Assembly: GCA_948616985.1 (NCBI GenBank)
Contig: CAPGDO010000005.1
Location: 62,001-126,000, forward strand
Direction of reading: 5' to 3'
DNA: 64,000 nt
Source: MGBC163016 sp910588905
GTDB taxonomy: Bacteria > Actinomycetota > Coriobacteriia > Coriobacteriales > Eggerthellaceae
In this document: positions 1-7,886 of the stretch, in pieces
Layout of the letters: each line of letters opens with the position of its first letter
Numbering within the stretch: the first letter of the stretch is position 1
Position numbers and translations under genes: made by a program
The notes under the pieces: generated by a model
What the model saw: the letters and a program-made list of their open reading frames with translations, nothing else
Told to the model about the DNA's origin: nothing
The model's database searches: none

Positions 1-460
1 GCGCCTGACGGCTCAGCTGGGAAGCGCCGTCTTCTCCATTCCCGCCATCAAGGGAGTCGAGTTCGGCCTTGGCTTCGAAGCGGCCTGTCGCTTGGGATCG
101 AAGGTCCATGACGGCATCACCCTTGAGGGCACTACGTTCACGCGCACCTCCAATAATGCGGGAGGCTTGGAAGGGGGCATGACCACGGGTATGCCCCTGG
201 TGATAGAGGCGGCCATGAAGCCCATCCCCACGCTGATGAACCCGCTTTCCACCGTCAATCTGGATACGCTGGAGGCGGAGGAGGCTTCCCGGGAGCGCAG
301 CGATGTGTGCGCTGTCCCCGCGGCGGCCGTGGTGGCGGAGGCGGAGGTGGCGCTCGTCCTGGCCAATGCCTATATAAAGGCCTTCGGCAGCACCTGCATG
401 GCTGACCTCAAGGCGAACCTCGGTCACTACGAGCAGCGCCTGGCTACCATGGCACGCTAG
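1..460 (+). CDS. aroC: Chorismate synthase, C-terminal part (5' end outside window)
   Basis: Chorismate synthase makes chorismate from 5-enolpyruvylshikimate-3-phosphate with reduced FMN, the last shikimate step. The reading frame is open from base 2 to a TAG at 458-460 and has no start inside the window, so the N-terminal half is missing. The visible part carries the family signature SNNAGGLEGGMTTGMP followed by MKPIPTL, and a C-terminal segment with the expected Asp/Glu-rich helix. The aroK start lies 3 bases after the stop, so the two genes are co-transcribed with aroB and aroQ. Family assignment is secure; only the fragment can be judged. Confidence 0.96.
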   Translation, partial: RLTAQLGSAVFSIPAIKGVEFGLGFEAACRLGSKVHDGITLEGTTFTRTSNNAGGLEGGMTTGMPLVIEAAMKPIPTLMNPLSTVNLDTLEAEEASRERSDVCAVPAAAVVAEAEVALVLANAYIKAFGSTCMADLKANLGHYEQRLATMAR

Positions 461-463
461 GGG

Positions 464-1045
464 ATGGCTAGGGTGGAAAGACAGGAGAAGCATCGCCGCT
501 CAGAGCGCCCCCGGTTCCAGCTTGCGCGCCCGGTGTTCTTCATCGGGTTCATGGGGGCCGGGAAATCCACCGTGGCTAGGCGCTTGGCGCGTCTGTGCCA
601 TGTGTCCTCTCTTGACCTGGATACGTATATAGAGCGGGCTTGCGACAAGCGCATCCGTGAGGTGTTCGCCGAAGAGGGCGAAGAGGCGTTCCGCAAGATG
701 GAGACCCACGCCTTGAGGGAGGTTGCGGAGCTCACGCCTCCCATGCTCGTTTCCTGCGGAGGCGGGGTGGTCACCACGCCCGAGGCCCGGCAGGGGCTCC
801 AAGAGTTGGGATTCACCGTGCTCCTTGACGTAGACGTGGACGAAGCGGCCCAGCGCATCAGCGACAAGTCGACCCGTCCGCTCTTCCAGGATGTGGAGGC
901 GGCCCGCGAGCTCTGTCGCAGGAGGCGGCCGCTCTATCAGGAGGCATCGGCGGCGGTGGTGGATACGCGGGGCAAAGATGTCTTCCGCATCACCTGCGAG
1001 GTGCGTGATCTGTTGATACGGGAAGGGGTGCTATGCAGGCAATGA
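464..1045 (+). CDS. aroK: Shikimate kinase
   Basis: Phosphorylates shikimate at the 3-hydroxyl using ATP. The 193-residue protein has a P-loop GFMGAGKST near residue 30, the DLD shikimate/Mg motif (SLDLDTYIE), an FAEEGEEAFRKME segment containing the shikimate-binding Arg, the GGG motif (SCGGGVV) and a lid region ending STRPLF. The N-terminus has about 20 basic residues before the first strand, slightly longer than a minimal AroK. The start is 3 bases after aroC and the end overlaps aroB by 13 bases, which indicates translational coupling within the aro operon. Confidence 0.95.
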   Translation: MARVERQEKHRRSERPRFQLARPVFFIGFMGAGKSTVARRLARLCHVSSLDLDTYIERACDKRIREVFAEEGEEAFRKMETHALREVAELTPPMLVSCGGGVVTTPEARQGLQELGFTVLLDVDVDEAAQRISDKSTRPLFQDVEAARELCRRRRPLYQEASAAVVDTRGKDVFRITCEVRDLLIREGVLCRQ

Positions 1046-2136
1046 GGGTGATCGTCTCCCTTCCGGGGGAGGCTGACTATGATGTCCGCATCGGAAGCGG
1101 TAGCTTGGATGAGCTGGGAAGCGCCCTGCGGCGCGTGCCGGGGCTTGCGGAGAGTCCGCAGCTTCTGGTCATCACGGATGAGAACGTCGAGCGGCTCTAT
1201 CTGAGCCGGGCCATGGCCGCATTGGCTGACGGGGGCTTCGCAGCCTCCAGCTTAGTGGTGCCTGCAGGCGAAGGCGCGAAATCCGTCGCGGTGGCCGGAG
1301 AAGTGTGGGATGCCATGGCAAGCCTCGGGCTCACCCGGGATTGCGCCGTCATCGCCCTGGGAGGGGGTGTTGTGGGAGACCTGACGGGCTTCGTCGGGTC
1401 CACCTTCATGCGAGGGATCCGCGTGATCCAGGTGCCTACCACGTTGTTGTCCATGGTGGACTCCTCGGTAGGGGGCAAGACCGCCGTGAATCTGGAGGCG
1501 GGCAAGAATCTGGTGGGTACGTTCTGCCAACCAGCCCTCGTCTGCGCAGACATCGCCACCTTGGCCACATTGGATGAGCGCGAATGGACCTGTGGTCTGG
1601 CTGAGGCGGCTAAATCCGCCATCATAGGCTCCGATGACTTCTTCTTCTGGATGGTGGAGCATGCCTCAGGCGTCTTCGCTCGCCAAGAGGAGCTGGTAGC
1701 CGAGCTCATCAAGCGCTGCATCGTCTTCAAGGCAGGGGTGGTGGCTCAGGACAAGACGGAATCCCAAGGCGTGCGCGAATGCTTGAATTACGGCCATACG
1801 CTGGCTCATGCCATAGAGACGTTGGCGGGCTACGGCACCTATTCCCATGGGGCAGCCGTGGCTGAGGGGATGCGGTTCGCTGCGTTCCTCTCCCAAGGGC
1901 TCGTAGGGTGCGAACCTGATCTGGTAGAGGCTCAAGGGGCCTTGCTGGATGAGCTGGGCCTTTCTCCTCTGGGCTGGAAGGCGGATGCCCAGGATATCCT
2001 GGCAGCTATGAAGCATGACAAGAAGGCCCGGGGGAAGAACGTGCGATTCGTCTGCATCCGCGATGTAGGAGCGTGGGAGCTCGTCAGCGTGGATGATGAG
2101 ACGCTGTTGGAAGCGTTGGACGCCTATTTCGCTTGA
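1033..2136 (+). CDS. aroB: 3-dehydroquinate synthase
   Basis: Converts DAHP to 3-dehydroquinate, using NAD+ and a divalent metal. The 367-residue length is typical. Visible motifs are the NAD-binding region PAGEGAKS, the glycine-rich ALGGGVVGDLTGF, the DSSVGGKTAVN active-site segment, and the metal ligands in GLAEAAKS (Glu), LNYGHTLAHAIE (His) and a later SHGAAVAEG (His). I chose ATG 1033 because GGAAGG lies 6 bases upstream. ATG 1042 would give the ATGA overlap with aroK and is also possible. The gene sits between aroK and aroQ in one operon. Confidence 0.96.
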   Translation: MQAMRVIVSLPGEADYDVRIGSGSLDELGSALRRVPGLAESPQLLVITDENVERLYLSRAMAALADGGFAASSLVVPAGEGAKSVAVAGEVWDAMASLGLTRDCAVIALGGGVVGDLTGFVGSTFMRGIRVIQVPTTLLSMVDSSVGGKTAVNLEAGKNLVGTFCQPALVCADIATLATLDEREWTCGLAEAAKSAIIGSDDFFFWMVEHASGVFARQEELVAELIKRCIVFKAGVVAQDKTESQGVRECLNYGHTLAHAIETLAGYGTYSHGAAVAEGMRFAAFLSQGLVGCEPDLVEAQGALLDELGLSPLGWKADAQDILAAMKHDKKARGKNVRFVCIRDVGAWELVSVDDETLLEALDAYFA

Positions 2137-2147
2137 GGGGAACTAGG

Positions 2148-2573
2148 ATGAGGATATTGTTGATGAACGGGCCGAATCTGAACATGCTGGGCATTCGCGA
2201 GCCTGGCATCTATGGCCATGACACCCTTGCATCCATCGAAGAGCTGGTGGTGGACCATGGGCGCAAGCGGGGCGTGGAGGTGGAGTGCTTCCAGTCGAAC
2301 CACGAGGGGGACTTGGTGGATAAGCTGCATGCAGCCCACGGCACCTTCGATGGGATCATCTACAACCCGGGGGCTCATACCCACTACTCCTATGCTCTGC
2401 GGGATGCCGTGGCGGCCATCGATCCTCCGGTGGTGGAGGTGCATCTCTCTGACGTTGATGCGCGAGAGCCGTTCCGCGCCCTGTCTGTCTTCGACGGCGT
2501 GGTGAAGGCGAAGATCTCCGGTCGGGGGAAGCAGGGCTACCTGGACGGCCTGGACCTCCTCCTGGAGGGGTGA
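2148..2573 (+). CDS. aroQ: 3-dehydroquinate dehydratase, type II
   Basis: Dehydrates 3-dehydroquinate to 3-dehydroshikimate. The 141-residue protein is a typical small class II enzyme: MNGPNLNMLGIREPGIYG contains the catalytic Tyr and flexible-loop Arg, YNPGAHTHYSYALRDA holds the substrate-binding Asn and His, and VEVHLSDVDAREPFR carries the catalytic His and Arg. An in-frame TTG exists at 2133, but GAGGGG at 2135-2140 is correctly spaced for ATG 2148, so I use 2148. The gene starts 11 bases after aroB. Shikimate dehydrogenase (aroE) and aroA are not in the window. Confidence 0.95.
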   Translation: MRILLMNGPNLNMLGIREPGIYGHDTLASIEELVVDHGRKRGVEVECFQSNHEGDLVDKLHAAHGTFDGIIYNPGAHTHYSYALRDAVAAIDPPVVEVHLSDVDAREPFRALSVFDGVVKAKISGRGKQGYLDGLDLLLEG

Positions 2574-2579
2574 GCGCCC

Positions 2580-3692
2580 GTGTTCGATCAGCGGAGGGTC
2601 CACCGGATCCAGGACTGCCTTCAGCAGGAGGGACTTGCGGCTCTGTACGTGCGAGACACGGCGAACATCCAGTGGGCATGTGGTTTCGAGGACGTCTTCG
2701 ACGAGGAGCAGGCTCACGGGCTTCTGATACCCGCCAGGGGCGAGAAGCTCTGGCTCCATACGGATTCTCGTTACAGCACCGCTTGCGAGCAGGCAGCCGA
2801 GGGGACTCCCATCCAGGTGGATGCCGAGGCGATGGGCTTTTCGAAATGGGCCGCGACGCGATGGGAAGAAGCTGCCCCTGAGGGCGGTGAGGGTCTGTTG
2901 GCCCTTGAGGACAGCATCTCATTGGCGGAGTATCGCGCTTTGGAAGAAGCGTTCGCGGGGAATGGCTCCTTTGCGGAGACGAAAGGATTCGTGCTAGAGC
3001 TCAGGGCCCAGAAGGATGCAGAGGAGATCCGCTGCATGGAGGCGGCCCAGGCTGTGACCGATGCTGCTTTCGCCCACATCGTCTCCTTCATGGAGACGGG
3101 CATGACCGAGCGGGAGGTGCAGCTGGAATTGGATCTCTGGATGCTCTCCCATGGGGCCGAGGCCCTGGCCTTCCCCACCATCGTGGCCAGTGGTCCGAAT
3201 GGCGCTTCTCCGCACGCCGTGGTGAGCAGTCGTTGCTTGGAGCCGGGCGATGCTGTGGTCATGGATTTCGGAGCCCGCGTGAGCGGTTATTGTTCGGATA
3301 TGACCCGTACGGTCTTCATGGGTGAGCCTACGGAGCAGATGCAGGCGGCTTGGGAGACGCTGCGGGCAGCCAATGAGACGGTGGAGGCTGCGTTGCGCCC
3401 AGGCATGACGGGGAAGGCTGCCCATGAGCTGGCGCTTGCGGTGCTCGAAGAGGGAGGCTTCGGAGGACGGATGGGTCACGGGCTGGGCCATGGCGTGGGC
3501 CTGCAGATCCATGAGGAACCGGTGCTCTCCCCGCGCAACGAGAACCCCCTTGAGGTGGGGAACGTGGTCACCGTAGAGCCGGGGATCTACCTTCCCGGTC
3601 AGTTCGGCATGCGCCTAGAGGATCTGGGCGTGATAGGTCCTGAGGGCTTCCAGCGATTCACCGCCTCGACCCATGCGCTGATCGTCCTGTAG
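2580..3692 (+). CDS. M24 family metallopeptidase (Xaa-Pro aminopeptidase/prolidase-like)
   Basis: Likely hydrolyses peptides with a penultimate or C-terminal proline in the cytoplasm. The 370-residue protein has a creatinase-type N-terminal domain (about 1-130) and a pita-bread catalytic domain. The metal ligands are visible: Asp in VVMDFGARV, Asp in YCSDMTRT, His in MGHGLGHGVGLQIHEEP, Glu in TVEPGIY and Glu in MRLEDLGVI. The start is GTG 2580, with GGAGGGG nine bases upstream inside the end of aroQ. In many Gram-positive genomes this gene lies between aroQ and efp; here efp is absent and a convergent metY follows. Confidence 0.9.
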   Translation: MFDQRRVHRIQDCLQQEGLAALYVRDTANIQWACGFEDVFDEEQAHGLLIPARGEKLWLHTDSRYSTACEQAAEGTPIQVDAEAMGFSKWAATRWEEAAPEGGEGLLALEDSISLAEYRALEEAFAGNGSFAETKGFVLELRAQKDAEEIRCMEAAQAVTDAAFAHIVSFMETGMTEREVQLELDLWMLSHGAEALAFPTIVASGPNGASPHAVVSSRCLEPGDAVVMDFGARVSGYCSDMTRTVFMGEPTEQMQAAWETLRAANETVEAALRPGMTGKAAHELALAVLEEGGFGGRMGHGLGHGVGLQIHEEPVLSPRNENPLEVGNVVTVEPGIYLPGQFGMRLEDLGVIGPEGFQRFTASTHALIVL

Positions 3693-3715
3693 CTTGCCCG
3701 TTGGGAGGCTGTGGG

Positions 3716-4987
3716 TCACTCCAATGCCTGATACAGATCCGCGATGATGTCCTCGGCATCTTCGATGCCGCAGGAGAGCCGCACCAGATCGGGGCCGATG
3801 CCCGCCGCGCGCAGCTCGTCGTCGGTCATCTGCCTGTGGGTGGCGTTGGCGGGGTGCAGCACGCAGGTGCGCGCATCGGCCACATGGGTGGCTATCTGGG
3901 CCAGCTTCAGCTTCCGCATCATGGCTTCGGCTCCTGCGCGACCCTCGGCAACGCCGAAGGCCACCACTCCGCAGCTTCCCTGGGGCAGATACTTCTGGGC
4001 AAGCTCATAGGAGGGGTCCTCTGCCAGGGAGGGATGGAGCACCCAGCTCACTTTGGGGTGGTCAGCCAGGGCCTGGGCTACACGAAGGCCGTTCTCGGCA
4101 TGGCGAGCCATGCGCAGATGGAGGCTCTCCAGCCCCAGATTGATGAGGAAGGCGTTCTGGGGGGATTGGATGGAACCCAAGTCCCTCATGAGCTGGGCTG
4201 TGGCCTTGGTGATGAAGGCCCCCTCCAGCCCGAAGCGCTCAGCGTAGACGACACCGTGATAGCTCTCATCCGGCTCGCACAGCCCAGGGAAGCGCTCAGG
4301 GTAGGCGCACCAGTCGAACGTGCCGCCGTCCACGATGGCGCCGCCCACGGACGCGCCGTGGCCGTCCATGTACTTGGTAGTGGAATGGGTGACGATATCC
4401 GCTCCCCACTCCAGGGGGCGGCAGAGCACGGGGGTGGGGAAGGTGTTATCCACGATCAGGGGAACCCCGTGGGCGTGGGCAGCCTGAGCGAAGCGTTCGA
4501 TATCCAACACGGTAAGAGCTGGATTCGCCACTGTCTCTCCGAAGACGCACTTGGTGTTCGGTTGGAAAGCCGCTTCCAGCTCAGCCGGGGAGCAGTCCGG
4601 CTGCACGAAGGTGCATTGGATCCCCATGCGCTTGAGGGTATGGGCAAGCAGGTTGTAGGTGCCCCCGTATATGGCCGAGGTGGATACCACGTGATCCCCG
4701 GCGCTGGCCAGGTTGAACACGGCGAAGAAATTGGCCGCCTGCCCGCTTGAGGTGAGCATGGCCGCGGTGCCTCCCTCTAGCTCAGCGATCTTCGCAGCCA
4801 CCGCATCGTTGGTGGGGTTCTGGAGCCGGGTGTAGAAGTAGCCGGATTCCTCCAGGTCGAACAGGCGCCCCATGTGCTCGGAGGTGTCATATTTCCAGGT
4901 AGTGTTCTGGTAGATGGGCACCTGGCGCGGCTCTCCGCTTCCAGGATGCCATCCGCCTTGAACGCAAACGGTGTCAAGGGATGTCAT
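3716..4987 (-). CDS. metY: O-acetylhomoserine sulfhydrylase (PLP-dependent)
   Basis: Forms homocysteine from O-acetylhomoserine and sulfide. The protein has 423 residues, the length of MetY rather than of the shorter cystathionine gamma-synthase. Visible features are GGWHPGSGEPRQVPIYQNT at the N-terminus, the YTRLQNPT substrate loop, the SSGQAA stretch, VDNTF before the cofactor Asp region, and the PLP lysine in THSTTKYMDGHG. A strong AGGAGG lies 10 bases before the ATG. It is divergent from metA across about 150 bp, so the two consecutive steps are probably controlled from one intergenic region. Confidence 0.93.
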   Translation of the reverse strand: MTSLDTVCVQGGWHPGSGEPRQVPIYQNTTWKYDTSEHMGRLFDLEESGYFYTRLQNPTNDAVAAKIAELEGGTAAMLTSSGQAANFFAVFNLASAGDHVVSTSAIYGGTYNLLAHTLKRMGIQCTFVQPDCSPAELEAAFQPNTKCVFGETVANPALTVLDIERFAQAAHAHGVPLIVDNTFPTPVLCRPLEWGADIVTHSTTKYMDGHGASVGGAIVDGGTFDWCAYPERFPGLCEPDESYHGVVYAERFGLEGAFITKATAQLMRDLGSIQSPQNAFLINLGLESLHLRMARHAENGLRVAQALADHPKVSWVLHPSLAEDPSYELAQKYLPQGSCGVVAFGVAEGRAGAEAMMRKLKLAQIATHVADARTCVLHPANATHRQMTDDELRAAGIGPDLVRLSCGIEDAEDIIADLYQALE

Positions 4988-5098
4988 GGCTCTCTGACCT
5001 CCTGAGGATCTTGATCTTTCGGGTTAGATGCGCGGAGGGGCGTGCCCGGGCGCAGAGGAGATGATAGCGTCTCAGCTGTCCTCCTTCGGGGAGTGCCC

Positions 5099-5107
5099 TG
5101 ATATAAT
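5099..5107 (+). promoter_or_regulatory. Extended -10 promoter of metA
   Basis: TGATATAAT is a consensus TATAAT preceded by TGn. It lies about 30 bases before the metA ATG, giving a leader of about 25 nt. No good -35 is seen, which suits an extended -10 promoter. I see no S-box or SAM-II-like riboswitch fold in this short leader. Confidence 0.55.
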
Positions 5108-5138
5108 CGGCGGACTTTCAAGCTTGAGGAGTCCTAAG

Positions 5139-6062
5139 ATGCCCATTCGCATACCAGATTCACTGCCCGCCACCGCCGCCCTTGAGGCTGAGAACATCTT
5201 CGTCATGACCGAGCACCGCGCCATGCATCAGGACATCCGTCCCTTGCGCGTGCTGCTGCTGAACCTCATGCCCACCAAGATAGCCACGGAGACCCAGATC
5301 CTTCGGAAGCTGTCCAACACCCCGCTCCAAGTGGAGGTGGAGCTGCTCCAGACCGCCAGCCATGAGGCGAAGAACGTGGCGGCTGAGCATCTGGAGGCGT
5401 TCTATCGCACGTTCGATGAGGTGCGCGAAGAACATTTCGATGGGATGATCATCACGGGGGCTCCCGTAGAGCTGCTGGATTTCGAATCCGTGGACTATTG
5501 GGATGAGCTACAGGAGATCATGGAATGGTCCCGACGCAACGTCCATTCCACGTTGCATATCTGCTGGGGCGCCCAGGCTGGCATCTACCATCATTACGGC
5601 ATCTGCAAGCATGAGCTGCCCCAGAAGCTCTCTGGGGTCTATGAGCATTCTGTGGTGAAGCGCTTCTCGCCACTGGTTCGAGGCTTCGATGACCGGTTCT
5701 GGGCGCCTCACTCCCGCTACACCAGCGTTCTGGCTGAGGATATCGAGGCCCATCCGGCTCTTGAGCTGGTAGCCACCTCGAAGGAGGCCGGCGTCTATAT
5801 CGCGAAGAGCACCGACAGCCGCCATTTCTTCGTGTTCGGCCATCCTGAATACGATCGGGGAACGCTGGCGTGCGAATACGAGCGTGACCAAGGGCGGGGA
5901 CTGAACCCGGCGGTGCCGGTCAATTACTTTCCTGGCGATGATCCGGATCAGACACCCATAGATGCCTGGCGTGCCCATGCCCAGCTCCTCTACACCAATT
6001 GGCTTAATTACTACGTCTACCAGACCACGCCCTATAACATCGCTGAGGCGGGGTGTGCCTGA
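5139..6062 (+). CDS. metA: Homoserine O-acetyltransferase (MetA type)
   Basis: Acylates homoserine for methionine synthesis. From ATG 5139 the protein has 307 residues, normal for MetA, and GAGGAG lies 7 bases upstream. Upstream in-frame codons to 5028 would add 37 unconserved residues and are rejected. The catalytic Cys is in HICWGAQAG, and the His/Glu pair is in FGHPEYDRG. In ITGAPVELL the residue after GAPV is Glu. In the MetA family Glu here is associated with acetyl-CoA use and Gly with succinyl-CoA, so the product should be O-acetylhomoserine, which fits the adjacent metY. Confidence 0.93.
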   Translation: MPIRIPDSLPATAALEAENIFVMTEHRAMHQDIRPLRVLLLNLMPTKIATETQILRKLSNTPLQVEVELLQTASHEAKNVAAEHLEAFYRTFDEVREEHFDGMIITGAPVELLDFESVDYWDELQEIMEWSRRNVHSTLHICWGAQAGIYHHYGICKHELPQKLSGVYEHSVVKRFSPLVRGFDDRFWAPHSRYTSVLAEDIEAHPALELVATSKEAGVYIAKSTDSRHFFVFGHPEYDRGTLACEYERDQGRGLNPAVPVNYFPGDDPDQTPIDAWRAHAQLLYTNWLNYYVYQTTPYNIAEAGCA

Positions 6063-6065
6063 AGC

Positions 6066-6836
6066 TCAGCAGGGTAGGCCGAAGAGGAAGAGCCGGGAGA
6101 GGGACGAGCAGCAGGCCGGGCCGAAGCATACACAGCAGCAGATCCAGTTCGGATCAACGGTGAACGGAGAGAATCCCCTCCGTTGGCTTTGCTGGGTGTA
6201 GGTGCGCCCGCGCTGGGCGAAGAGGCTCTCCAGATGGGCATAGTCTGCATTCTCTGGGTCCATCTGCCGTGCGCGTCGGACCGCTTCATAGGCGGCGGCC
6301 TGGTTCCCTGCGCCCCTGTTCGCCAATGAGAACAGATATTGCCACCGGGCAGTGCGCTGGTCTGTGGGGACCTGCTGCAAGGTTGCCAGAGCGGCCTGAT
6401 AGCTTCCGGCATTGATGCAGCGGATGGCCTGACGGATGGCCTCTGAATCCGTTGCAGCGGCCTCAGGGTGGATGGTACCAGGAGGTGTGGCCCAGGCGCC
6501 CCCGAAGAGGTCGTCGAAATCGATGGTGGTCCACACGTAGGGTCCAGCGCCTCCTGGAGCATACCCACTCCCTCCGCCGGGTTGGCCGTAGCCTGCCTGG
6601 CCTGGCGCGTAGGGAGCACCCCAACCGCGACGACGGGCATCGGAGGCGGCGTACTTCTGCGGGTTCGTGATGCGGTCGTAGGCCTCGTTGACCTGGTTCA
6701 TCCGCTCTTCAGCATCCGGATCATCAGGATTCAGGTCAGGATGATTCTCCCGGGCCTTCTTCCGGTAAGCGCGCTTGACCTCTTCCGCTGAGGCATCGTG
6801 GGGGATTCCGAGTATGTCGTAGGGATCTTCTATCAT
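6066..6836 (-). CDS. J-domain protein with TPR-like region and cysteine-rich hydrophobic tail
   Basis: The N-terminus is a J domain (about residues 1-65): YDILGIPHDASAEEVKRAY, then the HPD tripeptide in NHPDLNPD, which stimulates DnaK ATPase. A Gly/Pro/Tyr-rich linker follows (about 75-110), then a short helical repeat segment resembling a TPR pair (about 130-210). The last 25 residues are hydrophobic and very rich in Cys (ICCCVCFGPACCSS), ending in a Cys. It lacks the zinc finger and C-terminal domains of true DnaJ, so it is probably a specialised co-chaperone, possibly membrane associated. Its stop lies 3 bases from the metA stop, convergent. Confidence 0.82.
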   Translation of the reverse strand: MIEDPYDILGIPHDASAEEVKRAYRKKARENHPDLNPDDPDAEERMNQVNEAYDRITNPQKYAASDARRRGWGAPYAPGQAGYGQPGGGSGYAPGGAGPYVWTTIDFDDLFGGAWATPPGTIHPEAAATDSEAIRQAIRCINAGSYQAALATLQQVPTDQRTARWQYLFSLANRGAGNQAAAYEAVRRARQMDPENADYAHLESLFAQRGRTYTQQSQRRGFSPFTVDPNWICCCVCFGPACCSSLSRLFLFGLPC

Positions 6837-6863
6837 GTCTTCTCAGCCAAGGCGATGAGCGGC

Positions 6864-7673
6864 TCAAGCGTCAGAGTATACCTTATTGAAGCTCTGCCAG
6901 ATGCCTCCATAGAGCACGCTCTCCAACAGGTGCGCATCGCGTTCCAGCGGCAGCGCGTCGAAGGCCTCTGCGGCATCGGCGGCCACCGCCATCAACAGGC
7001 AGCGCAGCTCATCAGGGGTGAAGCTGAAGGGAGCGAAGGGATTGTAGGCCCCGCGCTTCTCATCCTCGGGGAGGTCGACGGCGGCATCCATGAGGTAGAT
7101 GAGGCGGCCGAGCGCATTCCCCGCCCGGTTCAGGGCCGGTGTCCAGAACCCCGCATCATGGGCGAAGAGCATGCCTAAGAGGGAGCCGAACACATTCGCG
7201 CCGTCATCGGGACCGGAGGTGGGATCCGCTTCTATCTGACGGATGCGCGCCATGGCCTCTTCCAAGGACTGGCATTCCCGAGGGATGTGCTCTTGCGCCC
7301 TCTCGTAGGAGCTTTGCAGGGCTACGCGGGCGGCACGGGCTGCGAGCGAGCTCTCATCCTGGATGTCATCCAGGCATTTGTGATATGCCAGGGCCACGGA
7401 GAGGTCAGCCGCATAGGGAGTGGCGTGGCAGAGGATGTAGGGCATCTGCTTGGCGGGATGGGTGATGCAGGGTGCGCTGCCGCTCACCTCGGGCGGCTCG
7501 AACAGGGAATTCGCCAACATCAGGTAGAAGGTGAGGTCATAGCTCAAGACGGCCCGGCTCACCTGGCCGTAGCGTTCCTTCAAGGTGCGACAGAGCCCGC
7601 AATAGAGTGCCTGGTAGCGCTCTTTCTCAGCTGCGCTCACCTGATCCAGCTGGGCAACGGCTATCCCGAACAT
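6864..7673 (-). CDS. DUF5685 family protein
   Basis: The function is unknown. The N-terminus MFGIAVAQLDQVSAAEKERY followed by YCGLCRTLKERYG, a later YILCHATPYAADLSVALAYHKCLDD and CQSLEEA give the Cys-containing pattern typical of DUF5685 proteins, which are mostly helical. ATG 7673 has AAGGAG 8 bases upstream and begins at the family-typical MFG. An in-frame extension to ATG 7790 adds 39 residues with no ribosome site. The gene precedes the J-domain gene on the same strand by 27 bp, so they are probably co-transcribed. I cannot assign a reaction. Confidence 0.8.
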   Translation of the reverse strand: MFGIAVAQLDQVSAAEKERYQALYCGLCRTLKERYGQVSRAVLSYDLTFYLMLANSLFEPPEVSGSAPCITHPAKQMPYILCHATPYAADLSVALAYHKCLDDIQDESSLAARAARVALQSSYERAQEHIPRECQSLEEAMARIRQIEADPTSGPDDGANVFGSLLGMLFAHDAGFWTPALNRAGNALGRLIYLMDAAVDLPEDEKRGAYNPFAPFSFTPDELRCLLMAVAADAAEAFDALPLERDAHLLESVLYGGIWQSFNKVYSDA

Positions 7674-7740
7674 GAGAGGGGCTCCTTCATGGATGAGTGG
7701 TGCGCCCTCGTCTTTGGGGCGCTTGACCATTGTACGCAAG

Positions 7741-7779
7741 AAAGCCCGGTGCATTGGGGGACTCAGCAACCGGGCTTCC
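7741..7779 (-). terminator. Stem-loop between MFS gene and DUF5685 gene
   Basis: AAGCCCGGT pairs with ACCGGGCTT and is followed on the minus strand by TTTCTTGCG. It can end transcription of the MFS gene. It also lies just inside the predicted leader of the DUF5685 gene, so it could act as an attenuator. Confidence 0.55.
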
Positions 7780-7806
7780 TTGCTTCTCATGTTTCAGACC
7801 ATGTTC

Positions 7807-7835
7807 AATATAGGACATCATCTAATAAAAGGCAA
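7807..7835 (-). promoter_or_regulatory. Predicted promoter for DUF5685/J-domain genes
   Basis: On the minus strand TTGCCT (7835-7830) and TATATT (7812-7807) are separated by exactly 17 bases. Transcription would begin near 7800 and run through the 7741-7779 stem-loop before reaching the ATG at 7673, a leader of about 125 nt. Confidence 0.45.
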
Positions 7836-7886
7836 GCAGAATATATGAGAAAGCCGGATGGCGGTTCGCCGGGGATCGATGACGGC

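Noticed and set aside
3701..4750. 349-codon plus-strand frame opposite metY
   Set aside because: metY on the minus strand is clear from PLP motifs; the plus frame is Gly/His rich and unrelated to any family.
4988..5138. SAM riboswitch between metY and metA
   Set aside because: The region is short and shows a simple extended -10 promoter; I could not find the conserved S-box or SAM-II core.
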